Made by a program: the position numbers and the translations under genes | Part shown: positions 1 through 9,215 of the stretch, in pieces | Layout: each line of letters begins with the position of its first letter | How positions within the stretch are numbered: position 1 is the first letter of the stretch | The notes under the pieces: generated by a model | Seen by the model: the letters and a program-made list of their open reading frames with translations, nothing else | What the model was told of the DNA's origin: nothing | Database searches by the model: none | Source: Microbacterium sp. BH-3-3-3 | GTDB lineage: Bacteria; Actinomycetota; Actinomycetes; Actinomycetales; Microbacteriaceae | Direction: 5' to 3' | DNA: 64,000 nucleotides | Assembly (NCBI RefSeq): GCF_007679045.1 | Contig: NZ_VEFS01000001.1 | Location: 846,706-910,705, forward strand

Positions 1-945
1 TCGATCGCGGATGCCGAGTCCGTGCGCCGCGCGGGGCTCGGGCTCATGCTGGGTGCGCCCGCCCTGATCTGGTCGGGGTTCCGCGCGCGCCGCGGGGTGC
101 CGGCGTTCCCGTGGATCGGCGGGATGCAGGCGGTCCTGACCGCGATCGCGTTCACGGCGGTGACCGACGCCGCCGCCTACGGCCTCGCCTTCCGGCTGGC
201 CTTCGTCGGTGCGGCCGTGTTCGCCGGACTCACCATCGGCGAGCTGCGGCGCGCCGCCGATCGCCTGGAGCGACTCGCTCTGCCGCTCACGATCGTGTCG
301 GCGGGCTTCGTCGCCGTCGGAGCCGCGATCCTCGTGTCGGGGTTGGCCGCCCCTGCCGACATCGGCGACCTCGCCCTCCCCCGGGTGATCAACGGACTCG
401 CGATGCTCATCTACCTGGTGTGCGCCACGGTCTCGCTGCTGTACTTCACCTCGGTGTCGCCGACCGGGGGCCACACGGCGTCGACGTGGCCGCACTTCGT
501 GATCACGGCATCCGACCGTCTGCGTCGCGCCCGCCGTGCGCGCGAGCAGTCCTGGGCGGTGCTGACGGTGCGGCTCGACGACCCCACGCACATCCGCAGC
601 GCGGCCGGAGAGAACGGGTGGCTGCGGCTCGTCACGGAGTTCGAGGCGGTCGTCGACGAGAGCTTCCCCGCCGACGCGGACATCGGACGCGAGACGCGGG
701 GTCGCCTCGTGATCGTCCTCGCACGACCGGGTTCCGTGATCCGGGAGCACGTCCGCACGACCCTGCGCCGCATCACCGAGTTGGACGTGTCCGACCACGT
801 CGACGTGCAGTTGTCGGCGAGCGTGGGCTGGGTGCCCGCCGAGAGCGCCGACTACGACCTCGCAGCCCTCGTGCTGGCGGCCGGAGAAGCCGCGGCCGAG
901 GCCACCCGTCAGGGCGGCGATCGGTGGGAGCGCGTCCGACCCTGA
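1..945 (+). CDS. Membrane protein with degenerate GGDEF-like C-terminus (5' truncated)
   Basis: The reading frame is open from the first base, so the true start lies upstream of the window. The first ~150 visible residues form about five hydrophobic segments. They are followed by a soluble domain that ends in a pattern like the tail of a GGDEF domain (SASVGWVPAESADYDLAALV, then Ala-rich helix and RQGGDRWE). Where the GG(D/E)EF active loop should be, the sequence reads IGRETRGRLVIVLARP, so cyclic-di-GMP synthase activity is unlikely. It may be a sensor or a degenerate binder. The gene converges on the lipoprotein gene with no gap (stops at 945 and 946). The fold call is by pattern only. Confidence 0.7.
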   Translation, partial: SIADAESVRRAGLGLMLGAPALIWSGFRARRGVPAFPWIGGMQAVLTAIAFTAVTDAAAYGLAFRLAFVGAAVFAGLTIGELRRAADRLERLALPLTIVSAGFVAVGAAILVSGLAAPADIGDLALPRVINGLAMLIYLVCATVSLLYFTSVSPTGGHTASTWPHFVITASDRLRRARRAREQSWAVLTVRLDDPTHIRSAAGENGWLRLVTEFEAVVDESFPADADIGRETRGRLVIVLARPGSVIREHVRTTLRRITELDVSDHVDVQLSASVGWVPAESADYDLAALVLAAGEAAAEATRQGGDRWERVRP

Positions 946-1584
946 TCAGCCTGCGGGCGTCGCTTCGCCGCCCCCGGCGATGGCGACCGTCAGAGTGTCG
1001 CTGGCCGTCTGCTTGGCGAACTCATTGGACGTGGGGGTGGTCTGGACCAAGAACTCGAAGGTGAATTGGAGGGTGACAAACGTCGCGTCCGCCGGGACCT
1101 CGCCGACGTTGAACGTCTGCGAGTAGCTGTACGGCGCAAGCACCAGATATCCCGGGGCATCCGTTTGATCCGACTGCGCGGACAAGGGCGAGAACGACTG
1201 CGAAGCGTTTCCCGGCACGGCCGTCATGGTCGCCCTCTGCAGGTACACCTTCTGCCCGTCGTTGGGCGTGACGGTGGTGACCATCGACAGGTTCACCGGC
1301 TTGAGCGCACTGGGCGTCCACTTGTCCATCGACAGCGTCGACCAGTAGTCCACTGTGGCACCGACGGCACCCGCCGTCAGCGTCCGCTGCGTCGAGCCGC
1401 TCGCCAGGTCGTTGCGCACCGGCTGCGGAACCGTGGTCTGCGTGACAGTCGGCGACGCCGAGGGCGTGCCCTGACCGCCGCCCTGGGCCCATGGCGGGGC
1501 CCCGCACGCGGTGAGTGCGAACACGGACGCGCCCACCATCGCCGCGCTCCAGAACGCTCTGCCGCGCCGCATCGCCCGCACCAT
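946..1584 (-). CDS. Secreted lipoprotein of unknown function
   Basis: 212 residues. The N-terminus has basic residues, a hydrophobic core and a lipobox LTAC with the lipidated Cys at residue 27, so the mature protein should be tethered to the outer face of the membrane. A short Gly/Ser/Thr/Pro linker follows, then a beta-rich domain of about 150 residues (VDYWSTLSMDKWTPSALKPV, later FVTLQFTFEFLVQ). I recognise no enzyme motif. The ATG is well placed behind GGGGGAG. It is divergent from the DUF4012 gene, with 89 bases between the two starts. Confidence 0.85.
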   Translation of the reverse strand: MVRAMRRGRAFWSAAMVGASVFALTACGAPPWAQGGGQGTPSASPTVTQTTVPQPVRNDLASGSTQRTLTAGAVGATVDYWSTLSMDKWTPSALKPVNLSMVTTVTPNDGQKVYLQRATMTAVPGNASQSFSPLSAQSDQTDAPGYLVLAPYSYSQTFNVGEVPADATFVTLQFTFEFLVQTTPTSNEFAKQTASDTLTVAIAGGGEATPAG

Positions 1585-1660
1585 GGATTCTCCCCCGAGT
1601 CGTTCCTCCCAGTCTAGGTGGCCGCGGTCGGCGCGGTCCGGTGCGCGGATGAGGCAGGCT

Positions 1661-1666
1661 TACAGT
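1661..1666 (+). promoter_or_regulatory. Candidate -10 box, possibly leaderless start
   Basis: TACAGT lies 7 bases before the GTG start at 1674, and no Shine-Dalgarno sequence precedes that GTG. Transcription could therefore begin at or next to the start codon and give a leaderless mRNA, as is common in actinobacteria. I see no good -35 box at 17±1 bases. Confidence 0.35.
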
Positions 1667-1673
1667 TTTCGGC

Positions 1674-3443
1674 GTGATCCGCACCACCCGCCGCTCGTCG
1701 GCCACGCCGGCCGCTTCCGTCTTCGCCTGGACGGTGGTGGGAGTGCTCGTGCTGGGTCTCGCCGCAGCCGCCTGGATCGGCACGCGAGGGGTACTCGCGG
1801 CGGGCCATCTCGCGGCCGCGCAGGCCGGCGTCTCCGACGCGGCCAGCGACGGCGACGATCTCGCCGCAGCACTCTCCCGCCTGTCGACGGTCGCTGACGA
1901 CACCCGCGCGGCGCGGGAATTGACGAGCGATCCGATCTGGGCCGCGGCGACGGCGCTCCCGTGGGTCGGGCCGCAGCTCGACGCGCTGACCCGCACCGCC
2001 GCTGCGATCGACGACGTCGCCGCGAACGCCTTCGAACCGCTCGCCGAGGCCTCGGCGGGACTGTCTCCCGAGTCCCTCCGGCCGGTGGGCGGCGCCTTCG
2101 ACGTCGCACGACTGGCCGCGGTCGCGCCCGCCGCCTCGACGGCCGCCGCCGCACTGCGGGCCGCCGCCGATGACGTCGCCGGCATCGAACGGGCTCCGCT
2201 CCTCGGACGGCTCGCCGATGCCGTGGCCGCCTCGGCGCAGCAGCTCGACACCGCCGCCGACGACGCCGACGCGCTCAGACGGGCGACCCTGCTCGTCCCG
2301 AGCATGCTCGGAGCCGACGGCCCCCGGTCGACGCTCGTGCTCTTCGAGAACAACGCCGAGTGGCGTTCGCTCGGGGGCGTCGTCGGAGCCGTCGCTCAAC
2401 TCGACGCCGACGACGGGCGGTTGGCGCTCGTCGCGCAGGCCTCCAGCCCGGAGTTCGAGCCCGTCGCCACCTCGCCCGCAGGCGAGCTCCCGGCCGACGT
2501 GCAGAGCATCTACGACACCCGGCCGGCACGATTCGTCCAGAACGCTACACAGGTGCCCGACTTCTCGGTGGGAGCCCCCGTCGCACGTGAGTTGTGGCGA
2601 CGCCTGTCGGGGACCGAGGTCGACGCCGTCGTCGCCGTCGACCCGGTGACCTTGTCGTACCTGCTGCGCGCCACCGGACCCGTCGCCCTCCCCTCCGGAG
2701 ATCAGCTCACCGCCGACAACGCCGTCTCCCTCCTGCTCGACGAGGTGTACCGGCGCTACTCCGACTCGCGGGAGCAGGACGCGTTCTTCCAGAGCGCGTC
2801 GACCGCGGTCTTCCAGGCGGTCGCCGACGGTCGCGCCGACCCGGCTGCCCTCATCGACGCGGTCCGTCGCGCGGGACTCGAGCGACGTCTGCTGGTCTGG
2901 AATGCGGATGCCGTGCAGCAGGCGCTCCTCGATGGCACCACCCTGCAGGGGGCGCTGCCCGTCTCCGGCGCCACCACCGGGGTCTTCGGGGTCTACCTGA
3001 ACGACGGCACCGGCTCGAAGATGGACTACTACCTGCACCCGCAGGTCGAGACCGCGTCGTGCGGTGACGGAACGGCGTCCGTGCACGTGACGCTGCGCAG
3101 CGACGCCCCCGACCCCGCCACACTCCCCGCGTATGTGACCGGTGGTGGCGAGCACGGCGTGCCCCCGGGCGACGTCCTGACCGGCGTCTACGTCTACCTG
3201 CCGCCCGGCGCGGAGATCATCGGCCAGCGCACGACGAGCGACGGCGATCCCCCGGGCTTCGCCGGCGGCGTGCACGACGGCCGCCGGGTGCTGAAGTGGT
3301 CGGTGCAGCTCGCACCGGGAGAGAGCGCCGATCTCGAGGTCACCGTCTCGGTGCCGGGCATGACCGCGGTCAGCGCGGTCTCGACGCCCACCCGCATCCC
3401 CGACGAGGTGCCGCGTGCAGGCACATGTCGGTCCGGTGAGTGA
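1674..3443 (+). CDS. DUF4012 domain membrane protein
   Basis: 589 residues. One N-terminal transmembrane segment (about residues 15-37) precedes a large extracytoplasmic region. The DUF4012 signature is present as LVLFENNAEWRSLGGVVGAV, and the C-terminal part is beta-rich (YYLHPQVETASCGDGTASVH). DUF4012 proteins are common next to actinobacterial polysaccharide loci, but their biochemical role is unknown to me. A second member (42629-44542) lies at the far end of the polysaccharide locus and shares the NNAE..(S/A)..GG signature. The start is a GTG with no evident ribosome binding site; an alternative start could lie slightly downstream. Confidence 0.9.
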   Translation: MIRTTRRSSATPAASVFAWTVVGVLVLGLAAAAWIGTRGVLAAGHLAAAQAGVSDAASDGDDLAAALSRLSTVADDTRAARELTSDPIWAAATALPWVGPQLDALTRTAAAIDDVAANAFEPLAEASAGLSPESLRPVGGAFDVARLAAVAPAASTAAAALRAAADDVAGIERAPLLGRLADAVAASAQQLDTAADDADALRRATLLVPSMLGADGPRSTLVLFENNAEWRSLGGVVGAVAQLDADDGRLALVAQASSPEFEPVATSPAGELPADVQSIYDTRPARFVQNATQVPDFSVGAPVARELWRRLSGTEVDAVVAVDPVTLSYLLRATGPVALPSGDQLTADNAVSLLLDEVYRRYSDSREQDAFFQSASTAVFQAVADGRADPAALIDAVRRAGLERRLLVWNADAVQQALLDGTTLQGALPVSGATTGVFGVYLNDGTGSKMDYYLHPQVETASCGDGTASVHVTLRSDAPDPATLPAYVTGGGEHGVPPGDVLTGVYVYLPPGAEIIGQRTTSDGDPPGFAGGVHDGRRVLKWSVQLAPGESADLEVTVSVPGMTAVSAVSTPTRIPDEVPRAGTCRSGE

Positions 3444-3631
3444 CGCCGCGCCGGACCCCCTGGTGAAGGCTGCCCCGCCGGCGCGTGAAAGCGAGCCCTT
3501 TCCGCCGGGTCGCACACGGCACGACCGACAGACTCGGGCAAAGGAGCCGCCATGTCATGCGGACGCGGAAGACGCCGCGTCCCCTCCGACACGGCACACG
3601 GCTCGACCACGCTAAGCAGATGGGGCACACC

Positions 3632-4192
3632 ATGAAGACCACGATCATCCGGGCCGTCGCCGCGCTCTCGCTCGCCGCGGCCGCGCTGATGGCCCCCACG
3701 GCCGCCAACGCGTACACCGACGCCGGCGCCATCGTCGCCAACCCGGCCACGCTGCCGGCCGGCGACGTCACCACCTTCACCACTCCCGGAACCCCCTTCG
3801 TCGGCGACGAAGACGTTCTCATCTCGGTCACCGGCATCAACGCCAGTGGCATCACCCTCGCCTCGGCCAAGGTCGAGACCAACACCTCGCTGCGCGGCAA
3901 GTCGTCGAACGGGTCGCTCCGCGTCCCGGTCAAGATGCCCGCGAACGGCAAGGGCTCGTACGACTTCACCTTCACCGGCGCGTCGAGCGGACACGTCCTG
4001 CACGCCACGGTCACTCTGACCACCGCGGGCTCGGGTTCGGCATCGAACCCCTCGAAGGGCGGACTCGCGGTCACCGGTGTCGACGGCGGCGCCGCGACCG
4101 GCCTGTGGATCGGCGGAGGCGCACTCGTCCTCGCCGGTGGGGCCGTCGCGATCGGCGCCAGCGTGCGACGCCGTCGCCGTGTCGAGGCCTGA
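3632..4192 (+). CDS. Cell-wall-anchored protein with LAVTG sortase signal
   Basis: 186 residues from ATG 3632, chosen because a clean signal peptide begins there (MKTTIIRAV, hydrophobic core, cleavage near ANA-YTDAG). The frame is open further upstream but reads as low-quality Arg-rich sequence. The mature part is a small beta-rich domain (PAGDVTTFTTPGTPFVGDED). The C-terminus has LAVTG, a Gly/Ala-rich hydrophobic segment and a final RRRRR cluster, the three parts of a sorting signal. LAXTG is the signal used by class E sortases in high-GC actinobacteria. No sortase gene is in the window. The gene is followed at once by a strong terminator. Confidence 0.85.
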   Translation: MKTTIIRAVAALSLAAAALMAPTAANAYTDAGAIVANPATLPAGDVTTFTTPGTPFVGDEDVLISVTGINASGITLASAKVETNTSLRGKSSNGSLRVPVKMPANGKGSYDFTFTGASSGHVLHATVTLTTAGSGSASNPSKGGLAVTGVDGGAATGLWIGGGALVLAGGAVAIGASVRRRRRVEA

Positions 4193-4211
4193 GCACCGAC
4201 ACGCGCACAGC

Positions 4212-4245
4212 AGGAGGGGCCGTCGTTTCGACGGCCCCTCCTTTC
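4212..4245 (+). terminator. Intrinsic terminator
   Basis: A perfect 14-bp stem AGGAGGGGCCGTCG pairs with its complement around a TTT loop and is followed by TTTCG. It lies between the LAVTG protein gene and the convergent phosphohydrolase gene and could serve both. Confidence 0.85.
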
Positions 4246-4264
4246 GCGTTCGCTCTCCCGCGCG

Positions 4265-4960
4265 TCAGCCGGCGACGGGGGCGCGATGCCCCTGCGTCAC
4301 CTCAGCCGTGATGAGGATCGGGAGGTGGTCGCTCAGCCCCTGCGGGAGGGTCTTGATGTGGGCGATGTCGAAGCCGATCGACGTCGCGAAATCGTAGTGG
4401 CCGCGGAACACGCGGTACCTCGTGTACGTGCGCGCATCGCTCAGCGTGAGCTCGTATCCCTGGTCGCGGACTTTCTGCCCGAGGTTCTCCTTGAAGACCG
4501 GGTAGTTGTAATCGCCGACCATCAAGGCGGGCAGCCCCGGACCGAGGTTCTGCAATTCGGTCAGGGCGGTACGGATCTGATGCCGCCGCAGGGAATTCAG
4601 CGCGGTCAAGGGCGCCGCGTGGAACGAGGCGACGATCACGTCGCGACCCGTGTCGATGTCGCTGAGGCGCACCCCCAGCATCCGCTCTTCAGCCGGTTTC
4701 AGCACACGGTCGTGCAGGGACTTCTTCAGCGCGATCGCACGCACCTCTTCCGCACGGAAGGTGTTCTCGCGGTAGTACAGGGCGAGACCGAGGCGATTGC
4801 GCTGCGTCGCCTCCGCGAGGCGCAGACCACCGATCTGAGCGGGGATGTCGTTCGCGTCGCACTCCTGCAGACAGAGCACGTCGACCTCGTGGGCCTCGAC
4901 GAGGGCGACGAGCTCACCGGCAGCGCGGTGCTTGTTGAGGTTGTACGAGATGACCTTCAT
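4265..4960 (-). CDS. Endonuclease/exonuclease/phosphatase (EEP) family protein
   Basis: 231 residues covering a whole EEP (DNase I-like) fold. The family motifs are visible in order: MKVISYNLNKH at the N-terminus, LCLQECD with the metal-binding Glu, MVGDYNYP with the catalytic Asp/Asn pair, and a final LSDHLPI with Asp-His. There is no signal peptide, so it should be cytoplasmic. Substrate (nucleic acid, phospholipid or another phosphodiester) cannot be told from sequence. It stands alone downstream of truA on the same strand. Confidence 0.88.
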   Translation of the reverse strand: MKVISYNLNKHRAAGELVALVEAHEVDVLCLQECDANDIPAQIGGLRLAEATQRNRLGLALYYRENTFRAEEVRAIALKKSLHDRVLKPAEERMLGVRLSDIDTGRDVIVASFHAAPLTALNSLRRHQIRTALTELQNLGPGLPALMVGDYNYPVFKENLGQKVRDQGYELTLSDARTYTRYRVFRGHYDFATSIGFDIAHIKTLPQGLSDHLPILITAEVTQGHRAPVAG

Positions 4961-5051
4961 GGCGAAGACAGCCTACGACCGTCGGCTCGGGGCGAGCCGA
5001 GGGGTTGCACACACCCGCAACGGGCGACTCCGGATGCCGCCGACTCGGGGA

Positions 5052-5909
5052 TCAGGAATCGGCGATGTCTGCGTCGCGGCGCGCACGCGTCTGCTCCGCG
5101 CGGGAAGCGAGGAGCTCGTCCGCCGGATAACCGACCTCGGCGAGGACGAGACCTCGCGCGGCCAGCACCTTCGTCTCGGGGATGCGCATGCGCGCGTCGC
5201 GGATCGCAACGACGTCCTCGACCGCGATCCGCCCCTCCCCCACCGCGACGCAGGCGCCCACCAGGGCGCGGACCATGCTGTGGCAGAAGGCGTCCGCGCG
5301 GACGTTCGCGACCAGCACCCCGTCGTCGCCTCTGCGCCAGTCGTACTCGAGCAGGGTACGGATGGTGGTCGCCTCTTCGCGGGCTTTGCAGTACGCCGCG
5401 AAATCGTGGAGCCCGATGAGACGCGAGGCGGCGGCATCCATCGCCTCGAGATCCAGCGCGCTGCGCACCGTCGTCGTGCAAAGGCGATCGAGGGGGTCGT
5501 ACCCGGTGGCTGCGTCGGCCAGTCGGTAGCTGTAGCGCCGCCACACCGCCGAGAAGCGCGCGTCGAATCCCTTCGCAGCCGTGGAGGTGCGTCGGACCGT
5601 CACGTCGGGATAGGCGCCCAGCACGCCGCGCACGCGGCCGGCCAGCGCCGCGACCGCGTCGCCTTCGTCGTTGTCGCGACGCCGTCGCGGAAGGCGAGCC
5701 GTCTGCGCATCGTCGAGGTCGAGATGGGCCACCTGGCCCGACGCGTGCACGCCGGCGTCGGTGCGACCCGCGACGATGAGCCGCGGCGACCCTCCGACGA
5801 TGCGGGACAGGGCGTCCTCCAGAACTCCCTGCACGGTTCGCAGACCCGGCTGCCGCGCCCACCCGCGGAAGTGCGTGCCGTCGTAGGAGATGTCGAGACG
5901 GATGCGCAC
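5052..5909 (-). CDS. truA: tRNA pseudouridine synthase A
   Basis: 285 residues. TruA converts U38-U40 of the tRNA anticodon stem-loop to pseudouridine. The catalytic motif GRTDAGVHA carries the nucleophilic Asp, and the N-terminus LDISYDGTHFRGWARQPG and the later HDFAAYCK segment are typical. The start is GTG. The insert RRRRDNDEGDAVAAL after the catalytic motif is a local expansion. It follows rplQ on the same strand, an order common in bacteria, but a strong hairpin sits between the two. Confidence 0.95.
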   Translation of the reverse strand: MRIRLDISYDGTHFRGWARQPGLRTVQGVLEDALSRIVGGSPRLIVAGRTDAGVHASGQVAHLDLDDAQTARLPRRRRDNDEGDAVAALAGRVRGVLGAYPDVTVRRTSTAAKGFDARFSAVWRRYSYRLADAATGYDPLDRLCTTTVRSALDLEAMDAAASRLIGLHDFAAYCKAREEATTIRTLLEYDWRRGDDGVLVANVRADAFCHSMVRALVGACVAVGEGRIAVEDVVAIRDARMRIPETKVLAARGLVLAEVGYPADELLASRAEQTRARRDADIADS

Positions 5910-5948
5910 TCCCCCAGCCTACGAGCGTCGGAGGGGGCGCGGGAACGA

Positions 5949-5980
5949 CGAAGCCCCCACCCTGACGGGTGGGGGCTTCG
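5949..5980 (-). terminator. Hairpin terminator after rplQ
   Basis: A perfect 14-bp stem (CGAAGCCCCCACCC and its complement) around a 4-base loop lies 16 bases past the rplQ stop, before truA. The tract after it (TCGTTCCC) is only weakly T-rich. Confidence 0.75.
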
Positions 5981-5995
5981 CACGAGCGGGAGGGC

Positions 5996-6559
5996 TCAGG
6001 CCTTGGCGTCGTCCGTGACGGCGTCGTCGGCGGCGGCCTCGGCGGCCGCGCCCTCCTCGGGCGACTCGGCGCCGGCCTCGGCGGCCTCGTCGTTGGAGGT
6101 CTCCTCAACGGCGGTCTCGTCGGCGGCGGGCTCCTCGGCGGCGGCCGGGGCGGCAGCGGCGGCGGGGGCCGCAGTGGCCTTGTTCGATGCCTTCTTCGTG
6201 ACGGGCTCGAGAACGAGCTCGATCACGGCCATGGGGGCGTTGTCACCCTTGCGGTTGCCGACCTTCGTGATGCGGGTGTATCCACCCTCACGGTCGGCCA
6301 CCAGCGGCGCGATCTCGGTGAAGAGGGTGTGCACGACCTCTTTGTCACCGATGACGCCCAGCACGCGGCGACGCGCGTGCAGGTCGCCACGCTTGGCGAA
6401 GGTGATGAGGCGCTCAGCGAGAGGACGGAGGCGCTTGGCCTTCGTCTCGGTCGTCTTGATCGACTTGTGCGTGTAGAGGGCTGCCGCGAGGTTCGCGAGA
6501 AGCAGACGCTCGTGGGCCGGGCCGCCTCCGAGGCGGGGACCCTTCGTGGGCTTGGGCAT
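5996..6559 (-). CDS. rplQ: 50S ribosomal protein L17 with Ala/Glu-rich tail
   Basis: 187 residues. The L17 core ([20 protein letters not shown] through [11 protein letters not shown], about 123 residues) lies near the peptide exit tunnel of the large subunit. The remaining ~60 residues are an acidic, Ala-rich low-complexity tail, a feature seen on several ribosomal proteins of high-GC actinobacteria. It is the last gene of the alpha operon, 41 bases after rpoA. Confidence 0.97.
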   Translation of the reverse strand: MPKPTKGPRLGGGPAHERLLLANLAAALYTHKSIKTTETKAKRLRPLAERLITFAKRGDLHARRRVLGVIGDKEVVHTLFTEIAPLVADREGGYTRITKVGNRKGDNAPMAVIELVLEPVTKKASNKATAAPAAAAAPAAAEEPAADETAVEETSNDEAAEAGAESPEEGAAAEAAADDAVTDDAKA

Positions 6560-6600
6560 GTCGTGTTACTCCTGGAAAAGGTTCGGTCGGGTCTGACGCG

Positions 6601-7590
6601 TCAGACGGTTTCTTCGTCGTAGCCGCTGTAGAACTGGGCGCCGTCGAAGCCGGGCACCGAGTCCTTGAGCGACAGGCCGAGGGAGGTGAGCTTGTCGCGC
6701 ACCTCGTCGACCGACTTCTGACCGAAGTTGCGGATGTTCATCAGCTGCGTCTCCGAAAGGGCGACCAGCTCCGAGACGGTGTTGATGCCCTCGCGCTTGA
6801 GGCAGTTGTACGAGCGGACCGAGAGGTCCAGGTCTTCGATCGGCATCGACAGCTCGTTCGAGAGGACGGTCTCGACCGGCGCGGGGCCGATCTCGATACC
6901 CTCGGCCTCGACGTTCAGCTCGCGGGCGAGGCCGAACAGCTCGGTGAGGGTGCGGCCGGCGGAGGCCACGGCGTCGCGCGGGGCGATCGAGGCCTTCGAC
7001 TCGACGTCGAGGACCAGCTTGTCGAAGTCGGTGCGCTCACCGGCACGGGTGGCGTCGACGCGATAGCTGACCTTGAGCACGGGCGAGTAGATCGAGTCGA
7101 TCGGGATCTGACCGGCCTCGGCGTACTCGTTGCGGTTCTGGGTCGCCGAGACGTAGCCACGGCCACGCTCGATCGTCAGCTCGAGCTCGAACTTGGCGGT
7201 GTCGTTGAGCGTCGCGATGACCAACTCGGGGTTGTGCACCTCGACACCCGCGGGAGCGGAGATGTCGGCGGCGGTGACCTCACCGGCGCCGGTCTTGCGC
7301 AGGTACGCCGTGATGGGCTCGTCGCGCTCGCTCGAGACGACCAGCTGCTTGATGTTCAGGATGATCTCGGTGACGTCTTCCTTCACGCCCGGGATGGTGC
7401 TGAACTCGTGCAGGACGCCGTCGATGCGGATGCTCGTGACGGCCGCGCCGGGGATCGACGACAGGAGGCTGCGACGCAGCGCGTTGCCGATCGTGTAACC
7501 GAAGCCGGGCTCCAGCGGCTCGATGACGAAACGGCTGCGGAACTCCCCGATCTTCTCCTCGGTCAGAGTGGGACGCTGTGCGATGAGCAC
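6601..7590 (-). CDS. rpoA: RNA polymerase subunit alpha
   Basis: 329 residues, full length. The N-terminal dimerisation and assembly domain ([20 protein letters not shown], with [10 protein letters not shown]) is followed by a linker and a C-terminal domain with the helix-hairpin-helix region ([20 protein letters not shown], then [11 protein letters not shown]) that contacts UP elements and activators. It is preceded by rpsK at a distance of 178 bases. The usual rpsD between rpsK and rpoA is absent. Confidence 0.98.
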   Translation of the reverse strand: MLIAQRPTLTEEKIGEFRSRFVIEPLEPGFGYTIGNALRRSLLSSIPGAAVTSIRIDGVLHEFSTIPGVKEDVTEIILNIKQLVVSSERDEPITAYLRKTGAGEVTAADISAPAGVEVHNPELVIATLNDTAKFELELTIERGRGYVSATQNRNEYAEAGQIPIDSIYSPVLKVSYRVDATRAGERTDFDKLVLDVESKASIAPRDAVASAGRTLTELFGLARELNVEAEGIEIGPAPVETVLSNELSMPIEDLDLSVRSYNCLKREGINTVSELVALSETQLMNIRNFGQKSVDEVRDKLTSLGLSLKDSVPGFDGAQFYSGYDEETV

Positions 7591-7768
7591 TATGTGTTCC
7601 TTTCGATCACGTGCCCGCTATATGACACGTGTAATGGGGTGAGGTGTTGAGTTGTACTCGCGGGATGCCGCATGGCCTCGACGGCCGCGCGCGGCATCCG
7701 GAAGTCTGAATCGCGCGAGAGCGCGGCATTCCCGGGGAGTGACGAGCACTCCCCGGGAACGAAACGCA
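7591..7768 (-). promoter_or_regulatory. rpsK-rpoA intergenic region, no rpsD
   Basis: This 178-base gap holds no ORF. Just past rpsK it contains a 12-bp hairpin (7729-7759). Nearer rpoA lies an ACACGTGT palindrome in the stretch 7620-7636. rpoA may be transcribed from its own promoter here, but no box pair is clear enough to name. Confidence 0.5.
7729..7759 (-). terminator. Hairpin after rpsK
   Basis: A perfect 12-bp stem TTCCCGGGGAGT with its complement around a 7-base loop begins 10 bases after the rpsK stop. There is no T tract on the minus strand, so it may be an attenuator, a processing site or a 3'-end protector instead of a full terminator. Confidence 0.6.
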
Positions 7769-8167
7769 TCAGACGCGGCGACGCTTGGGCGGACGGCAGC
7801 CGTTGTGGGCCTGCGGCGTCACGTCCTGGATCGAGCCGACCTCGAGGCCGGCCGCGGTCAGCGAGCGGATCGCGGTCTCACGACCCGAACCCGGACCCTT
7901 CACGAAGACGTCGACCTTCTTGACGCCGTGCTCCTGCGCCTGGCGAGCGGCCGACTCCGCGGCCATGCCGGCGGCGTACGGCGTCGACTTGCGCGAGCCC
8001 TTGAACCCGACACCGCCGGACGAAGCCCAGCTAATGACGGCACCCGAGGGGTCGGTGATCGAAACGATGGTGTTGTTGAACGTCGACTTGATGTGGGCCT
8101 GACCCACGGCGATGTTCTTCTTTTCCTTGCGGCGCGGCTTGCGCGCGGCGGACTTGGCCTGTGCCAT
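7769..8167 (-). CDS. rpsK: 30S ribosomal protein S11
   Basis: 132 residues, the usual length. S11 sits on the platform of the small subunit at the mRNA exit side. [27 protein letters not shown] and the Arg-rich tail [11 protein letters not shown] are family hallmarks. It follows rpsM by 36 bases on the minus strand. Confidence 0.98.
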   Translation of the reverse strand: MAQAKSAARKPRRKEKKNIAVGQAHIKSTFNNTIVSITDPSGAVISWASSGGVGFKGSRKSTPYAAGMAAESAARQAQEHGVKKVDVFVKGPGSGRETAIRSLTAAGLEVGSIQDVTPQAHNGCRPPKRRRV

Positions 8168-8203
8168 GTGCGTTCTCCTGAATCCTGACGCTCAGCCCGC
8201 GGC

Positions 8204-8578
8204 TTAGCGCGCCTTCTTCTTGCCGGCGACGGTGCGCTTGGGACCCTTGCGGGTACGCGCGTTCGTCTTCGTGCGCTGACCGCGCACCGGGAGGCCGCGG
8301 CGGTGGCGCAGGCCCTCGTAGGAACCGATCTCGACCTTGCGGCGGATGTCGGCGGCGACCTCGCGACGGAGGTCACCCTCCACCTTGTAGGTGCCTTCGA
8401 TGTGGTCGCGCAGAGCGACCAGCTGGTCGTCGGTGAGGTCCTTGACGCGAATGTCCTGGCTGATGTCAGTGGCGTTCAGGATCTCGACGGAGCGGGTGCG
8501 ACCCACGCCGTAGATGTAAGTAAGTGCGATCACCACGCGCTTGTCGCGCGGGATGTCGACGCCGGCGAGACGTGCCAT
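8204..8578 (-). CDS. rpsM: 30S ribosomal protein S13
   Basis: 124 residues. S13 contacts P-site tRNA and forms intersubunit bridges in the head of the small subunit. [20 protein letters not shown] at the start and [20 protein letters not shown] near the end are diagnostic. It lies between rpmJ and rpsK in the standard alpha-operon order. Confidence 0.98.
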   Translation of the reverse strand: MARLAGVDIPRDKRVVIALTYIYGVGRTRSVEILNATDISQDIRVKDLTDDQLVALRDHIEGTYKVEGDLRREVAADIRRKVEIGSYEGLRHRRGLPVRGQRTKTNARTRKGPKRTVAGKKKAR

Positions 8579-8720
8579 GCGGCTCTCCTCAGAGTGTCGT
8601 GGAGGTGTGGAGCAGGATCGGTGCTCGGGCCTCCGACCCGAGGTGTCCCCCGTCCGCGTCAGCGAACGGGATCTGATCCTGCCGATGTGTATTCAGTTGG
8701 AAAGGTGTGGAGCTGGAAGC

Positions 8721-8837
8721 TCAGCCCTGGCGCTGCTTGTGGCGCGGGTTGCTCTTGCAGATCACCATCACGCGCCCGTGACGACGGATCACCTTGCAGT
8801 GGTCGCAGATGGGCTTGACGGAGGGGTTGACCTTCAT
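8721..8837 (-). CDS. rpmJ: 50S ribosomal protein L36 (zinc-binding form)
   Basis: 38 residues beginning [20 protein letters not shown] and ending NPRHKQRQG. Cys11, Cys14, Cys27 and His33 form the zinc site, so this is the C+ type of L36. It lies between infA and rpsM, its normal place. The gene is very short but the family match is unmistakable. Confidence 0.95.
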   Translation of the reverse strand: MKVNPSVKPICDHCKVIRRHGRVMVICKSNPRHKQRQG

Positions 8838-8897
8838 GATGTTCCTGTTTCGCTGTCTTCGAGGCCGCGGGAGCGGCTCGTTACTTCTCGGCCGGAC

Positions 8898-9119
8898 TCA
8901 GCGGTAGCGGTAGACGATACGACCGCGGGTGAGGTCGTAAGGGCTCAGTTCGACGACGACGCGGTCCTCGGGGATGATGCGGATGTAGTTCTGTCGCATC
9001 TTGCCCGAGATGGTCGCGAGCACTTTGTGCCCGTTCGTCAGCTCGACACGGAACATCGCGTTGGGCAGTGCTTCGGACACCGTGCCCTCGATCTCGATGA
9101 CACCGTCTTTCTTCGCCAT
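8898..9119 (-). CDS. infA: Translation initiation factor IF-1
   Basis: 73 residues from ATG 9119 ([20 protein letters not shown]). IF-1 is a single OB-fold protein that occupies the A site during initiation. The frame is open 30 codons further upstream, but that would run past the predicted transcription start and the length would be wrong for the family. First gene of the infA-rpmJ-rpsM-rpsK unit; a good SigA-type promoter lies about 100 bases upstream. Confidence 0.97.
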   Translation of the reverse strand: MAKKDGVIEIEGTVSEALPNAMFRVELTNGHKVLATISGKMRQNYIRIIPEDRVVVELSPYDLTRGRIVYRYR

Positions 9120-9215
9120 AAACTCGCTCACGCTCAGTTGCAGACCGGCCGGTCTGCGGTGGATGGGGATTCGGTGCTTCGACACGCCAATGAAGGCGCA
9201 ACGCACCAAAGATCA

